64,000 nt of DNA from Balamuthia mandrillaris (lineage: Eukaryota > Discosea > Longamoebia > Balamuthiidae). Both the position numbers and the translations under genes were made by a program. The DNA lies in assembly GCA_031835245.1 (NCBI GenBank), contig JAVKOQ010000154.1, positions 62,001-126,000 of the forward strand, written 5' to 3'. Below, piece by piece: positions 44,040 to 56,619 of the stretch (positions within the stretch are counted from its first letter, which is position 1; each line of letters opens with the position of its first letter). A model generated the notes under the pieces. It saw only the letters and a program-made list of their open reading frames with translations. It was not told where the DNA came from and did not search any database.

Positions 44040-44246
44040 CGCACACAGCAAACGCTTGGCGCAAAGTGGTGACGGAGGCCCACACCACCAAGACCTGCGG
44101 ACACTGTGGGCAAACCAACGAACGAATGGAGGGCAAGAAGGTCATTCGTTGCGGAAACTGGATTGGTGGCAGACAGAGACGTCCATGCTGCCAGGCACAT
44201 CCCCTTGCGTTTCCTGGGCGACATGGAGATCTTGCCCCCGTGGTAA
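44040..44246 (+). pseudogene. Second Fanzor copy, zinc ribbon and RuvC-III fragment
   Basis: AWRKVVTEAHTTKTCGHCGQ followed by KKVIRCGN gives the first zinc pairs of the ribbon. After a frame change the sequence RDVHAARHIPLRFLGDM supplies the RuvC-III D-x-x-A-A-R region, and the frame stops with TAA at 44244-44246. Different enough in protein sequence from the intact copy to be another subfamily, yet followed by the same 3' block. Confidence 0.75.
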
Positions 44247-44374
44247 GACAAGCCGTGATTAGGCACGCCGGAGGTGGTGGGTTATTTTTGTTTCTCTGTT
44301 TTTTGTTTTCCTTTTACTAGTTTTGCTTTATTTTCGTTGTCCCATGGATCGGCTTGATCTTGGCGCCGCCTTAG
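44243..44374 (+). ncRNA. Candidate Fanzor guide-RNA scaffold / element right end (copy 2)
   Basis: Overlaps the stop codon of the broken Fanzor and is almost the same as 41074-41204, with a few substitutions and a one-base indel in the T-rich middle. After CGCCTTAG the flank is GGATGTGGATG, unlike copy 1. It ends 64 bp before the last codon of INTS4 on the other strand. Confidence 0.55.
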
Positions 44375-44438
44375 GGATGTGGATGTGCAAGAGTAGTCAT
44401 ATCACAAAGTGTAAAATGTTGAAATTTTGCGCGATATG

Positions 44439-47400
44439 CTATATTAATAAAGGCGCCTTAGATATTGTTAAAGGGTTCTTGGCTTTGGCAGGATGTGGTA
44501 AAAGTGGGGCGGGCCATAAAGTCACAACCCCTGCAGCTGATTCTGAGACGGAGGGGGGCACAGAGCTGTTGCTGCTTGGAGGCGCTTTGGGGTCCTGCCA
44601 CGATGCCGCTGTTAATGGTGATGGCACACCCTCATGGAAGGCCTGTACGATTTGTATCTGGAGAGAGGCCTGCCCTGACCATTCTCTCTGCGGAATCGAG
44701 ATGGCTAAAGTCTCTGCCATACGGTAGCAGTTTGGGCGTAAGGGCTTGAACGATTGCTTGTTCAAAGAGAACAGCTGACTGGTGAGATCTGGAAATGTCA
44801 CTTGCACCATTAACCGGCTCACGTCTCTTACATTGCGCACAGTTGCCTCCACACGAAGTTGCAAAGGAAGGCTTGAAAGGAACTCCTCTGCTTTATCTGG
44901 GTTAGTTCTGGGTTGAGTAATTTCCGCAGAGCTCCGTTTAAGCTGCTGCCCAGGAGGTTGTGCGGCCTGTGCAGAGGCCACCATAGCTGGCAGAAACATC
45001 TGTGTATCACAACTGCGCAGTAAGTACAGCGAGGTGCTCAACCATTGGAGAAATGCAATAGAGAATCAAGAACAAACCGTGAGGAGGTCCAACACTTGGC
45101 GATGCCCGTCGGTAGCAGCAAAAGAAGAAACAAGATCTTGAACTCGTTGGTTGAAGACTTCAAGTTGATGTGACAAGGGTATATTGTGGTGTTGGCTGTA
45201 AGAGGTTAGGGTGTTGGTGATGCAGTTTAACAAGTGGGTTGTGGTTTGTATGTGAGAGGTGGAGATGCCAACGGGGCTGTGGCTGTTGTAAGAGGTTTTT
45301 AGAAGCTTTTGAAAACTTGCTTGGTATTTTGCATCTTCGCCACTGTGGTTCATTTCCTGTTCTATTGTTGGAGTATTGGAGACATAGAAAGCAGAGAGGA
45401 ACAGTAGGTAAGCGTAGAGGCGAAGCTGATAAATATGAAATTGAAGAGAAGAATGGACTCCAAGGAAGAGATGTTGCAGCTGATAAGTTAGCCGCAGCAG
45501 TTTGTGGGCGCTGTCTGTTGTCGTTCCACGTAGAGGATCTCTTTTTGTCTGTAATGGAGATTTAGCAAAGAGAGAGGAACAAGAGAACGAGAGCAAGAGA
45601 GAAAAAGAGAAACGACGAAGGGAGAGAGAACGGCACCTGGAACAGAAAAGAGAAAGAAAAAGAAAAAGAAAAAGAAATAGTTATACCTGTACAAGGATAG
45701 TAAGGCACTGAAGATAAAGGAGGTAAAACTCGGCTTCATCACAGAGAGTTGGGTCGGTACTAGCAAGGTGTTTAAGGTTCCTTGCGCATGTGCTGATCAT
45801 ATTTTTGGCTTGTGGCAGGTTTTGTGTTGCGATCAAAGACAATATGTGCTGTGACTGGTTGACGGTGCTGCGAAAGAAGCTTGGCGGACTTGTTTCAGGG
45901 TTGTTGATAGCTGAAAGTGAGGCCAGCGAAGAGAAAGAGGAAGTGGGAGAGGATGCAGAAACTGTAGACGTTGATGCGGAAGAAGCAGGGGAAGGGTTGT
46001 GAAAAACAAAAGCAGTTGTTGGGACAGTTTGGAAATTCGGAATAAGGTCTGGAAATTTGTCTTTGAGGAAGCGGTGGTGTCGCATAGTGAAGGAAGGGAG
46101 CAAGCGGAGTATGTTGGGGCTAGAAAGGGCGGCATTAAAGAGGAACACCATGATGGCAATATAAGGCACGTCGTTGGTATGAGGCTCCACAGCGAGAAAA
46201 CGCATGTCCATGCCTCGATAGAGATGGAGTATATCCTCTACAAGAAATTCAGCAAAGTTGCCGTGGTGTTTGCCTAAACTCTTGAGGCAGTGAAGGATGC
46301 TGAGTTGGTCATCAGGATAGCGCTGGAAGTTGGCGAGGAGAGCTTGCACCGTGGCCAGAAGACAGGTTATGTTGGAAACCTTAATGGTAGCAAGCAAGTG
46401 ATGCACAGCTTCCCTAATCTTGGCAGAGGCCTCCTCCAGCACGGCAAGAATGGTGTGGAGCTGCTCTTCCTTGATTTGCACTTTGGCACCAATCTTATGT
46501 ACACTTTCGATGGAGTTAATGCATACTTCATCTATTTCATCGTTGAACATGTCCACCAAGTATTCCACCGCTCGTGTAGCCAGATGTTGAGACCGCATGC
46601 TCAACTCGCACAGGGAATCCACCGCAGCTGACCGCACTTCATAGTACTCATCCTCTAGACCATGCACAAATGCTCCTGCTGCCGCTGCGATATCTGATGT
46701 CAACATTACACTATCTTCAAAGAAAGCGCTGATGTCCATATCTCCTGCTGGATTGGTGTACCGATTCCTGGAAGAAGCAGAGCTTCGGGCGCGGCTGCGT
46801 TGTTGTTGTTGTTGATACGGATCTGATTGGGAACCTTTGCCTTGCACAAGTACATCTTTGGTCAACGTTTGCAGAAGATAACCTACTTTGACTTCACGGA
46901 TGCTCCCCAATAAGCTACATGCCTGCACAAAAGTTCTTTCATTAACATGTTTGTAATGGGGTTTGGTAATTTGCAAAGCCGTACCAGCTGGCGGACTGTA
47001 GGGGAGGCATCATTCACTGTGTTGCAAATCTTCATAAAGCCATCATCGACAAGTCTCATCTTTTTCTGTTGGACGGTCATTCCAGATGATATGTTCGTGT
47101 CAGGATACATGTTGCTCAGCACCCTGTTAGACAAGTGAATTGAGGAGAAATGAGTGACAACAGAGATCAGCATTACTTTGGCAATCCATAGGTAGCCTGC
47201 AGCCAAAAGATAGGGTACCAGAGCAGTTTGACAGCTTCCAGCCGCACGCTTTCATAGTCATCATTCAAAGCCGCAACGGCGCTACTGTAGAGATGGACTA
47301 CATCCAATGTAAAACCGCGTGTCTGCAGTATTAACACTCCTTGTAAGGCAGCCTATTACATTGGTGTACACGTTCAGTGCCATGGAGTAGTGACTTGACT

Positions 47401-48453
47401 GCAGTAGGATTTAAAACAAAACACAAAAGAAAGAAGAAAGAAATGTGTACTGTTCGAACGCGCGGATCAGCATCGCTGAGAAATTGGCTGAGCAACGGGA
47501 GTGTAGGCTGTGCCCCGGATGAGGAGGGAATAAATAGAGGCAAGGAAGACGACGATGGCAGCTCTTTAGCAGAGGTCAAGTGAGCAAGCACCAGAAGGCA
47601 CTGTCTCCGAATGAGATGGCTGGAATGGCATAAGTTAAGCTGGGCCACAGAGATCAGGGCTTGACTGGGTAATCCCTTTACTTGCGCCAAAGCTAGCAAT
47701 GCTTTGAGCAGCTGCACCTTAACGCTGGTGGAGCGCTCACTTATCAGCTGTAATCATGTGCATAGAAGCTAATTTAGTGCATGCACTCATAATGGAAGTA
47801 GAGTTGGGAGGCACTGACTTGATCTAGCAGCTCATCCCAAACGGGCAGTGCGTTGACAAAGGGCTGACACGCTAGTTTCGAAAGAAGAGTGACCACCATG
47901 TTTTTTATGTCCACATCGACCTCTGCTCTAAGCCTTTGTTGCAATACTTCCACCAAATGTGACGTCTGTTGCCCTTCAGGAAGTGGTATGCCTTGAAGCA
48001 GCGCGAGCGTGGCCATTCGCCTCGTTCTCACTGAGCTGTCTCCTAGCTCCTCAAACTCACTTTCCATCTTATCACAAAAAAAGTGTCATTGTCGGCGCCT
48101 AAGGAGAGAGAGGAGAGAGGGAGAGTACCAGTTGTCTGATACGAAGAGGAATGACTCGTAGGTCCCTCCGCTCGGGCTCAGCGGGAGTAACTTCAAGGGG
48201 ACGTCTGGCTGCTGGGAACGTCATTGTTTGTGCAGGAGCAGCCTGCTATTGATTTGATAACATTTGGGCATTTTTGATGCATGTAATGAACAGAACAGTG
48301 AGCTCGAAATGAGAAAGGCAGGAAGGAAGGAGATAGTACCACTGGCGTTGGTTCTCCCAAGACGATAGTTTGTGAGGAGGAGGCATATGGCCTGTTTGTA
48401 GCAGATGGACCTCGCCTGCTTGCGGTGGGAGGCAGCACTTGCCCCCGCTCCAT
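44439..48453 (-). CDS. INTS4: Integrator complex subunit 4
   Basis: HEAT/ARM-repeat scaffold of the Integrator complex, which cleaves nascent snRNA and other Pol II transcripts; INTS4 holds the INTS9-INTS11 nuclease module. Multi-exon on the minus strand, starting MERGQVLPPTASRRG (48453). HEAT units: RTRRMATLALLQGI, DVDIKNMVVTLLSKLA, ESVRLEAVKLLWY-type exons near 47220, then GLEDEYYEVRSAAVDSLCEL and EEASAKIREAVHHLLATIKV. The long exon 46976-45681 includes YPDDQLSILHCLKSLGKHHG, a well-conserved INTS4 stretch. The C-terminal exon (45041-44439) has LQLRVEATVRNVRDVSRLMV and KPLRPNCYRM, as in the INTS4 beta-sandwich end. The C-terminus lies 64 bp from the end of the second Fanzor block, so the 3' UTR may have been altered by that insertion. 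Confidence 0.85.
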
Positions 48454-49070
48454 TTCTGTTTGGTTGCGTAAGCTATAAAACTATATTCTGCTCCCTCGGG
48501 CGAAGTTTTTCTTTCCTTTCGGTCTTGTTGTTCCTCCTCCTCCTCCTCCGCTGCTTCTTTTTTCTTTTTTGTTTGGCCACAAAAGCATTGCATGCATGAC
48601 ATTCATCAAATACGTTGCATTCCGGGCATGCCTCGCATTTTTAGGTGCTACTCACCCCTTGTGCTGCATGCTTCTCATGGGTGGGGGGATCCTAATGGAG
48701 TGCGCACTCCTCCTTTGTAACCCATTGCAGTCAACAACAGGAGCCCTGCAATGAGAGGGACGGGCAGCTGGAACTGTTAAAACATACGGGCCTCTTCGAT
48801 AGGAACAAACATAAAAGGAATTCTCTTATTTACAAAGAGGCAAGCAATGGGGCAGTCACAGAGATGAAGGTTGGTGCGGCTGTAGAAGAGGTGTAGGCCT
48901 CTGTCTCGCTTTGGCGGACAGCTTCGTCCAATGACCATCCCTCAGAGAGCAACACCTCTTGCTCTGTCCACCGAACAAGGACCCTACATTGGTTAGCAAC
49001 AATACGTTCGTGTGCACAAGTCAGTCATTGCAGACGAGCTATCTTCCAGAGAGAGGAAACAAAAGGTGGC
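48454..49070. other. Intergenic, no gene seen
   Basis: Head region of INTS4 and tail of the secreted-protein gene. Contains a TCC tract at 48531-48551. No supported coding region. Confidence 0.5.
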
Positions 49071-49930
49071 TTAAGAGGACTGGCCAATGCCAATATTAGA
49101 ACAGTACCTAAAGTGTTCCGAGGTGGGACAGCCACAAGCCTCGCATACCGGCAGGTCCACAATTTCGTAAGCCAGCACCTCGATGCCCTTCGCGTTTAGC
49201 GCATCTAATACTTGGTCTTCCTGTAGAAGGCCTTGCTTTTCATGGCATTGAAGTCCTCTTGGAATCAACATCCAGGCCAACACTATCGGATCATCAATGA
49301 AGCCATCCTCCAAGTCGTCCCCGTAGTCATCGTTGTCATCATCATCGCCCTCGTTGTCATCATCCTCCAAGTCGTCTCCGTAGTCGTCGTCATAGTCCTC
49401 ATCGTCGTCATTCTCCTCTTCGAAAAGGTCCTCAAAGTGGAAGGGCTTGGTGTTGCATTGCTCTTCGGTGGGCTGTGCAACCACTGTCCAGCCTTCCTGT
49501 TGAAGAGCCTGCACGCCGCCCTCCGCCGTCGTCTTCACGCTTTATTCCAGGACAAAACGATACAGCGTTTAAAAATCGTTGAACAAAGGGGAAGAAGAAA
49601 AGAGAGAAAGAGAAGGAGAAGGGGTGGCCCAAAGAACGAAAAACGAGGGACAGAAAAAAGAGAGAAAAGAGAGAAAGAGGCCTACTAGTATTGTTGAGAA
49701 TTGGGGCATATGGAACAAGCAGCACAGACATTGAGGAAACCTTCCCCAGCCTCATAGACCCAGGGTTTCAGCTCACTCGGCAGGGCCTTCAAAACTTGCT
49801 CGAGGGTGAGGACAGGGTCCTCGCATTGCATGCCGCTGCCTTTGGCCAGGCAGACGAGCTGCTCCTCCTGGGCCAGCGCCAGGCCTAACAACGCCGTAAG
49901 GACAAGCAACAGCAGGAAAACAACCTTCAT
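49071..49930 (-). CDS. Small secreted Cys-containing acidic protein
   Basis: Two exons. The first (49930-about 49687) opens with a clear signal peptide, MKVVFLLLLVLTALLGLALA, and carries Cys-containing segments (LVCLAKGSGMQCEDP, NVCAACSICPNSQQ). An intron then joins in frame (TAC TA / C GTG) to the exon ending at 49071: VKTTAEGGVQALQQEGWTVV, an Asp/Glu tract of about 45 residues, a DDPIVLAWMLIPRGL stretch, and a final CEACGCPTSEHFRYC cluster. The acidic tract could bind Ca2+ or basic partners. No known family recognised; secretion is the only firm prediction. Confidence 0.7.
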
Positions 49931-50412
49931 CGCAGAGGAAATAGCGTAGTGCAGCAGCTAGCGATAGTTCGTTTGCCCAAAGGAGAGGCCGACTGGTATT
50001 TATACGCGGATAGCAGCAGCAGCAGGAGTTCGCGTAACGAAGAAAACGACAAAGTGGCCAAAGGTACTGACAATTACGGCAGTTCTCCTCCGAAATTCGC
50101 CTCGTTTTAGGAGTCATGTCGGCAATTTCGGGTAAAATCATAGAGATCGGGATGATTGAATCCGATCAATAAGGGCGTGACGTGGCTGTTTATGTAGACG
50201 TTGGCACGCTGACGTGCACACCCCCCCACGACGTGGGAAAACTGTTTGGTAAAAACCCATGAATTCATGAGTCCCATTGAAAGGCAATAAAACGCAGCGG
50301 CTGCCTGCAGCGACGGATGACACTCAAGCAGCCTTGTGCCCTGCCCTCTCTCCTATCCACCACCATTTCAGTGCCCTCCTCTTATATCTTCGCTGGTGAA
50401 GCGCCTTTGGCG

Positions 50413-51515
50413 ATGGTAGCGCAGGAGCAACAACCCTTAGTGAAGGCCCAGCCGGCCTGCTGCTACTTTGCTGACGAGGAGAACCGCTTCCAGCCGCTCG
50501 GCAATGCCTCTTTATCAGAATACGGACCGCTACCTCCACTGGCCTCCTCTGCCCTCCACCACTTTTTTGAAGAAGACAAAGAAGCCCCAACAGCCACTAC
50601 CACTGCTCGAAACGTTACCATACACCCGCTGCCACTGGAGGAGAAGGTCCTTCCGCCATTTGGCCTAAGTTGTGGTGGCAGCCACCACCTTGAGGAAGAT
50701 TCATCTACCACCAAAGTGGAGAACATGTATGGCGCCGGCGCAGCACTTCCCCCATCCCCGCCCGATGGCGGTGCCTCCCACACGATACATAATTGGAACG
50801 CGGTGCGCTGCCTCTCTGCATGGAGGCTGTGGCTGCGGTTGCGGTGGCTATGGCAAGCACCGTTCTACTCTCCCTCCCATTTTTCAACAGAGGAACCAGG
50901 CAGTGCTCCTTCCTCTCCCTCCTCTTCTTCTTTTCAGTGGTGGCGTGCTTTGCGGCACGCCTGCCAAGGGCCTACCTTCCCAAACTCCTCCTCCTCTGCT
51001 TCCCTCTCCTTCTCCTTCCCAGAAGACAACACAGAACATCAACAACAAGAGCATTTGTTCCTTCCCTCCTGCTTCCCCTCTTCTCAACGGCTACCATCGC
51101 GGCTGCAGCGGCGGCAGAGACGCTACAACATGGCAAAGACTCTTCTGTACAGTATGTTGGGAGTTCTGGTCCTGGCTTCCTTTTTGTTTTCCGGCTATTG
51201 CATCTTGTGGCAGACGGAGGACGTTCTATCCGCTTCTCGACTTGATGAATTGGCAAATGACGCTCTGCCCTCCGCATTTGCTGATGATGAGGACGAGGTT
51301 CCCCTATCATGGAAACGCAACCCTGAACATATCGTACGTTGCTTCTAAAGTGTTTCTTGTTCTTCTTGTTGTGCTCCCTCTTTCTCTGGTTGAAGGGCTA
51401 GCTTCTCACTTTTATTCACAAAGGCCTTTTCAAGAAACTTTCATCAGAGCCTATAACTCAAGATTGGACCGACTGCCCTGCTGCCGTAGCAACTGCTCAT
51501 TCTATCAGTTTATAA
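50413..51515 (+). CDS. Single-pass membrane protein of unknown function
   Basis: ATG at 50413 (MVAQEQQPLVKAQPACC) begins a long Pro/Ser-rich cytosol-like region of about 240 residues with Arg/Trp patches. One hydrophobic helix follows (LLYSMLGVLVLASFLFSGYC), preceded by basic residues (RLQRRQRRYN), suggesting a type II orientation with an acidic outer segment (FADDEDEVP). A probable intron (donor after CATATC at 51332, acceptor ending TTTTCAAG) leads to a last exon KLSSEPITQDWTDCPAAV ending at 51515, with AATAAA overlapping the stop. No homology recognised. Confidence 0.55.
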
Positions 51516-52524
51516 TAAATGAGCAACTTTATTTATTGAAACTACAAGTGCAAATACTATACGTTCAGCAATGTGCGCGGTGACGATAGCGACGATCACA
51601 CACGCACGGATATCGCTTACGAAGGGAGATGGCCAACATCACCAAAAGAACAATCTTCTCTGTCGCTCGGAATCAAAGAAACAAATTCAACAATTTCGTT
51701 TATCGTTTGCGCTTATGTGCAAGCACCCAGCGAATGGGTGTAATGCAGGTTTAAGTTCAAGTTCTCATCCGCAAACAATGATGTGAATAAATACGCCAAG
51801 AGAAAAAAAAAAGGAATCGGGGAATATAACAAATAGGCGCTCAAATGGTTTGGAAGAGGAAGTAAGGTTACAGAGAGATAGAGAGAGATAAGAAGAGGGG
51901 GAAAGGAGAGGGAGGAGAGATAGAGAGGAAGGAGGAACAACAAGACAAAGAAAAATCCTATAAAACTATCGAGCAGAAAAAAAACAACCAAAAGGAGAGC
52001 AAACAAGGAATTTAGCATGGGAAAAAGGTGAGTATCGCAATGAATTCGAATGATCAGGCAATAAGAACAAATAGATAGATTTGTTAGAGTAAATACAAGC
52101 TCTTCCCATGAAAGAAAAGATACAAAACTAAGAGTCCTAAAATTGAGATAAAAATAATGACGTGCTCTCCTTCATAATCACCATCACGACTAACTTCCTA
52201 ACTATTTTTCTGAAGGGGATACCTTCCGCCATCCATTCCATTGAACGTAAAGCATGATGAATGTTCATTTAAAAATACATTCATCACCTTTCACTATTTC
52301 ATGAAAGTATAAAAATGTTTGGGAGAAAGAAAGATAAATGTTGGTCTAGGAGTTTTGGGGGCAGAAAAATATGGATCGAAATAACAATAAAACAAAATTA
52401 AAAAGAACGGAAATAATATAATAAAAAAAATAAATAATAAAAAAATGGCAAGTGTAGGGAAACGCAAACGAGAACGAGTGGGGCAAAGAAAGGGACATAA
52501 AAAGAAAAATCAAACCTAGTGAAC
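51516..52524. other. AT-rich and purine-rich spacer, no gene seen
   Basis: GAGA-type low complexity at 51865-51935 and A-rich sequence at 52380-52445. No coding support. Convergent gene ends meet here. Confidence 0.55.
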
Positions 52525-55500
52525 TTAAGCCTGCCACCGCTGATTGCTCCGGGACAGGGGTGCAGAGGAACCAGAGGGGCCAGGAGGAGGTGGCTGCTGG
52601 TGTGGAATGGCGCCGTAGTGTGGTTGAGGGTAGGAAGGATACTGATAATAATGAGAAGAAGTAGGAGTGGAGTAAGACGCATAGGCACTAGTATGCTGCG
52701 CTTGTGGCACATTGGGCAATCTGCCAGGAAAAGATTGCTGAGGAGGATAGGGAGAATATGGCGCTGGGGAACCAACGGAGGGCGAAGACGATACGGGATG
52801 AGAATAGCCGCCCCACTGTTGCTGTTGTGGAGGCGCATATGGTTGTGGTTGAGGGTAAGAAACGGGGTACACATGAGGATAAGGTTGAGAAGAAGGTTGG
52901 TAGTGTGTGGGTGGATGCACCGTGGGGGATTGGTATGATGGAGTCTGGGGGTAAGCAGGAGAAGGGTACACTGGCGCAGGTGGCATTGGCTGAGGGGGAT
53001 GAGGGGGAGCAGAAGGAGGGGGAGGATGGGGCTGTGTTTGGCTTAGAGGTGTATGTGCCCGAACAAGATTTTGAGGGCAGGAAGATTGTCCCTGGAAAGG
53101 TTGATGAGCAGGAAGGGGTGGAGGGGATGCATGGGGAAGAGGTCCTGCAGTGCTAACGTGGTAAGGCGGTTTCTGTTGAGAAACAGGGCCTCCTTTGGCA
53201 CCCCAGTGACCACCTCCGCCTACCACAATAGGCAAGTCGTGGCGGATGTCGCGTCCTCGCCCGCGTCCGCCTCTTGCTGTTCCCCCTCCCCTTATAGGAG
53301 GGACGTTGTGGTGGTGGTGGAGGGCCGGAATGGTTGGGGCAACAAAATTACCAACTGTTGGGGCACCCATAACTCTTGGCGGAATGTGTTTTCTTGAGTC
53401 TCCTTTGTTGCCACGATTCCAATTGGTGAGTCGTCCGTCCTCTAACCGCGGTCTGGGATTGCGTTGAAAGTTCTGTGCGTTGTTGATATTGGGGCGTTTT
53501 CTGCCTCCCTCAGCGTTGCTACCCATAGCAGGTGGGGATTGGGGTATCATTGGCGAACCAGAGGGTATGTTTTGTTCCACAGGAGAAGCAGGTGTTTGGG
53601 TAGCTGCCTGTTGAGTATGACTTCCTTTGTGAACTTCTCCTTCAACCGCTGACACAGTTGGAGTAGCTTGGTCTGCCATTTCTGGATTTACAGCTCTACA
53701 AAATGAAGAGGTGAGAATGCACGATTAGGAAGAGGCAAAGCAGATGGCAGATAGGGTTACCTCATGTGCTGCTTGCCTTGCAGATGCTGCTGTAACTGGC
53801 TTTCAGAGTTGAGAGTAACGTTGCACACATCGCACTTGAAAGCAGAGCTAGAACCACTGCCTGTACCAGCAGAAGAAACGGGATCGATTCCTTTTCGGTG
53901 GCTGGGATTTCCCCCAGCAGGAGCCCCGCCTCCCCTAACCCTACTGCCGCCACGTCTTCCTGCTTGAGCGTAGCTGCCGTTTCCGCCTCTGCCACCTCCA
54001 CCAATCCAACTGGGGGAAGGTGGTGTTTGGCTTATGGTGATGTAGAGCTCTGGGAGGGCCGAGCCGCTGACGAGTTGGGGAGGCCTCTGAAGGAAGGGTG
54101 CACCTCGCCCTCCTCGAGCACTGACGCCTCCTCGCGCCCGCAAAGGCATTTTTCCGCGGATAGCCACCAGTCCCCTCCCTCCTCTGCTAATGACACCAGG
54201 GGGAAGAGCCATGCGAGCAGCTGGCCCGCCACCAGGAACTCGCCCTGCACTGATAGGACGAAGCAGTAGAGGAGCGGTACCAACAGAAATTGGCGGAGCT
54301 CTCCTGGGAGGCCCAGAGCCACGTCTTCGTAGAGGATCGCTCATGACGAGAGGTGGTCCGGATGGCGGTGGCATACCGCCAGCGCCTGCAGCAGCAACGG
54401 GTAGCGCTGATGGTATTGTAAGCATAGCAGGAGGAATAGCAATAGTGGTAGCCGATTTAGATAGCCTGCCAGCCTTGGGCCTGGGCTCATTCTTCCTTTC
54501 CAAGACAGGTTTAGCTAAGGTGACGCTCAGTTGTTTGCCTTGTACAACGTGTCCGTTTCTCTCCTCAATGGCCTTGAGGGCACTTGAGCGATCTGTATAA
54601 TTGACAAAAGCAAAGTCGTTTCTTCTGGCTGACTGTAGATTCTTGGATAAGACTATTCTCTCTATCTCGCCGTACTCGCCAAATAGTTGTTTGATGAGGT
54701 CATCGTCCACGTACAGCGGGAGATTACAAACGTAGACGGATTTGACCTGGGCCATCACTTCCACACCTGGATCGTTTAAAGGCTGCGCCCAGTCGATGTT
54801 CACCGCCATTTTGCCCAATTTAAAGTCGGGCCGAGACATCTTGCCGTGGGCCTTGGCCGCCATGTGGTGGTTCTGAAACTCGAGAAAGGCGAAGCCTCTA
54901 TTCCTATTTTCGTTGACGGGGTCCATCATAAGAGTTATTTCCGTTACGCCTTTGATACCTGCCTCTAGAATAAACTCTTCCAACTGCTTTTTCTGCCAGT
55001 CCTTGTTTATGTGACCCAAGAACAGGGTTTGGTTGTCATTGGATATCATGACACCGATTTTCCTTCCCTGCATGGTGGTGCACCCATTAGAGCCGCCACT
55101 AGGTAGAGGAGAGTAAAGGGGACAGATATCAAACCATTAAAATATGGCCATGGAGCTTTTGTACAGCAAGTTCGGCGTTTTGTGGAGTGGTAAAACGGAC
55201 AAAGGCGAAGCCTTTGCTTTCTTTTGTTTTGGGATCTCGCATCAAGCGAACGCTGTAGAGTTCGCCTATGTTGCCAAAGAGCTTTTTCAGTTCTGCTTCG
55301 TCGGCGCTGCGGGGAACACCACCGACAAATACTTCAGAGCCCTTTGGAGGTTCCGGTTGGTCCTGGTGCTTCTCTTCCTCCCCGTCTTTTTCTTTGTCAG
55401 AGCGAGTGGTGGTCTTATGTTCGTTCTCATCTCCCTCCTCTTCGTTTTCCAGGGTTTCGTTTTCATCGTGTTCTTGCTCATCTTCCCGTTCCTCTCCTTC

Positions 55501-56481
55501 TTGTTCCTCTTCTTCCTGGGCTTCTTCTCCCTCACCAAAGGAATACTCAAACATAGGCTCTTCCGTGTCACCTTCTGGAGCGCCATCGTGGTGAACCAAT
55601 TCCGCGTGTTGGTCCCCTTCCTCTTGGTCTGCCTCTAAGAGTTGATATTCTGCGTAGTTAGCGTAGTCCACACCTTCGTAGCCCAGCTCGTCTTCTCCTT
55701 GGCCGCAATAGGCATACTGATCCTGAAACGCGTACTCCTCTTGATAAAATTCTTCTGCAATCGCACGATCAGCTTGTTCCTCTTTAACAATGCCTTGCTC
55801 CTGCATTTGGGGCTGATAGTCTTCGAGTTGGTCGTTTTGTTCTTCTTCCTCTTCCTCCTGGGTAACTGCACGTTTTTTACCATTTTCTTGTTTTGGGATT
55901 TGCTGCGCTGGTACATCATCTTTTTCTCCTTCCTGTTTTACTTCTCGTTCAGCTGCCACTGTATCTCTTTCCTCCCCCTCCTCCTCTTCTTCTTGCTCTT
56001 CAGCGACAGCACTAGCTGCCATTTTCGCACTGGCGCCCCAATCTTCTTCCTCTTTGACAGGCAGCAGTTTCCGCCCCGCGTAAGGAGAGGAGCTATCGCC
56101 TTGTTCCCCTTCTTGTTTTACTTCTGCTTGTTCCTCTTCCTCTTCTTCTCGCTCTTCATCAGCGGCTGAACGACCCCCACCTGCGTCCCAGTCTACTTCC
56201 TTTTTGACAGGGAGTAGCATAGCTGATCCTTGCATTGCACCTTCTGCTTCTTCTGCAGCAGGTGGTAGCTCAAAGTCGCACTTTTGGTGTTCCTCCTTAA
56301 CACCGTCGATAGGATTGGCCATTGTGTCCACAGTAGAAGAGCCACTCGAAGGATTGTCGCCACCACCACCCTCACTCTCTGCAGGGAAGGTCAGCACCTG
56401 CTCACAAAAATCAGTGGCGGTGGCCGCAGAAAAAAACGTAGCCCCTGACTTTTCCGCCTTCACCTTCACCTTCCAATCCAT
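52525..56481 (-). CDS. Three-RRM RNA-binding protein (hnRNP Q/R-like) with RGG and U1-type zinc finger
   Basis: One gene of three main exons. Exon 1 (56481-about 55133) has a long Glu-rich N-terminus and RRM1 (SEVFVGGVPRSADEAELKKL, GFAFVRFTTPQNAELAV). It splices ATG/GGAAGG to exon 2, where RRM1 ends and RRM2 (TLFLGHINKDWQKKQLEEF, GFAFLEFQ) and RRM3 (KSVYVCNLPLYVDDDLIKQL, DFAFVNYTD) follow. Then come RGG/GR-rich stretches and a C2H2 finger of the U1/matrin type (CDVCNVTLNSESQLQQHLQGKQH). Intron 53696-53760 joins in frame (phase 2) to a Pro/Tyr/Gln-rich C-terminal exon with RGRGRD repeats. RRM order and spacing recall hnRNP Q/R. Likely role: mRNA processing, transport or stability. The proline/tyrosine tail is a likely phase-separating region. 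Confidence 0.85.
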
Positions 56482-56573
56482 CGTTGCAGATGTGGAAGCG
56501 GAAGATCGATCGGAGGCACCGATGAGAGGATCCTCCGTGTTTTTCCTTCTCTCTCAAAAGAGCTTTGCACGCG

Positions 56574-56576
<3 letters not shown>

Positions 56577-56616
<40 letters not shown>
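56577..56616 (-). repeat. (TC)n microsatellite upstream of the RRM gene
   Basis: About 20 TC units between the start of the RRM gene and the end of the thiolase gene. Confidence 0.95.

Positions 56617-56619
<3 letters not shown>

Noticed and set aside
44323-44727. 134-codon plus frame starting at the end of the Fanzor block
   Set aside because: Antisense to the well-supported C-terminal exon of INTS4; MDRLDLGAAL at its start is the translated 3' block, not a protein N-terminus.
49233-49688. 151-codon plus frame rich in Val/Ile
   Set aside because: Antisense of the Asp/Glu tract in the secreted protein gene.
52519-53156. Plus-strand Arg/Gly-rich frames
   Set aside because: Antisense to the Pro/Tyr/Gln-rich last exon of the RRM protein, which joins in frame to the zinc-finger exon.
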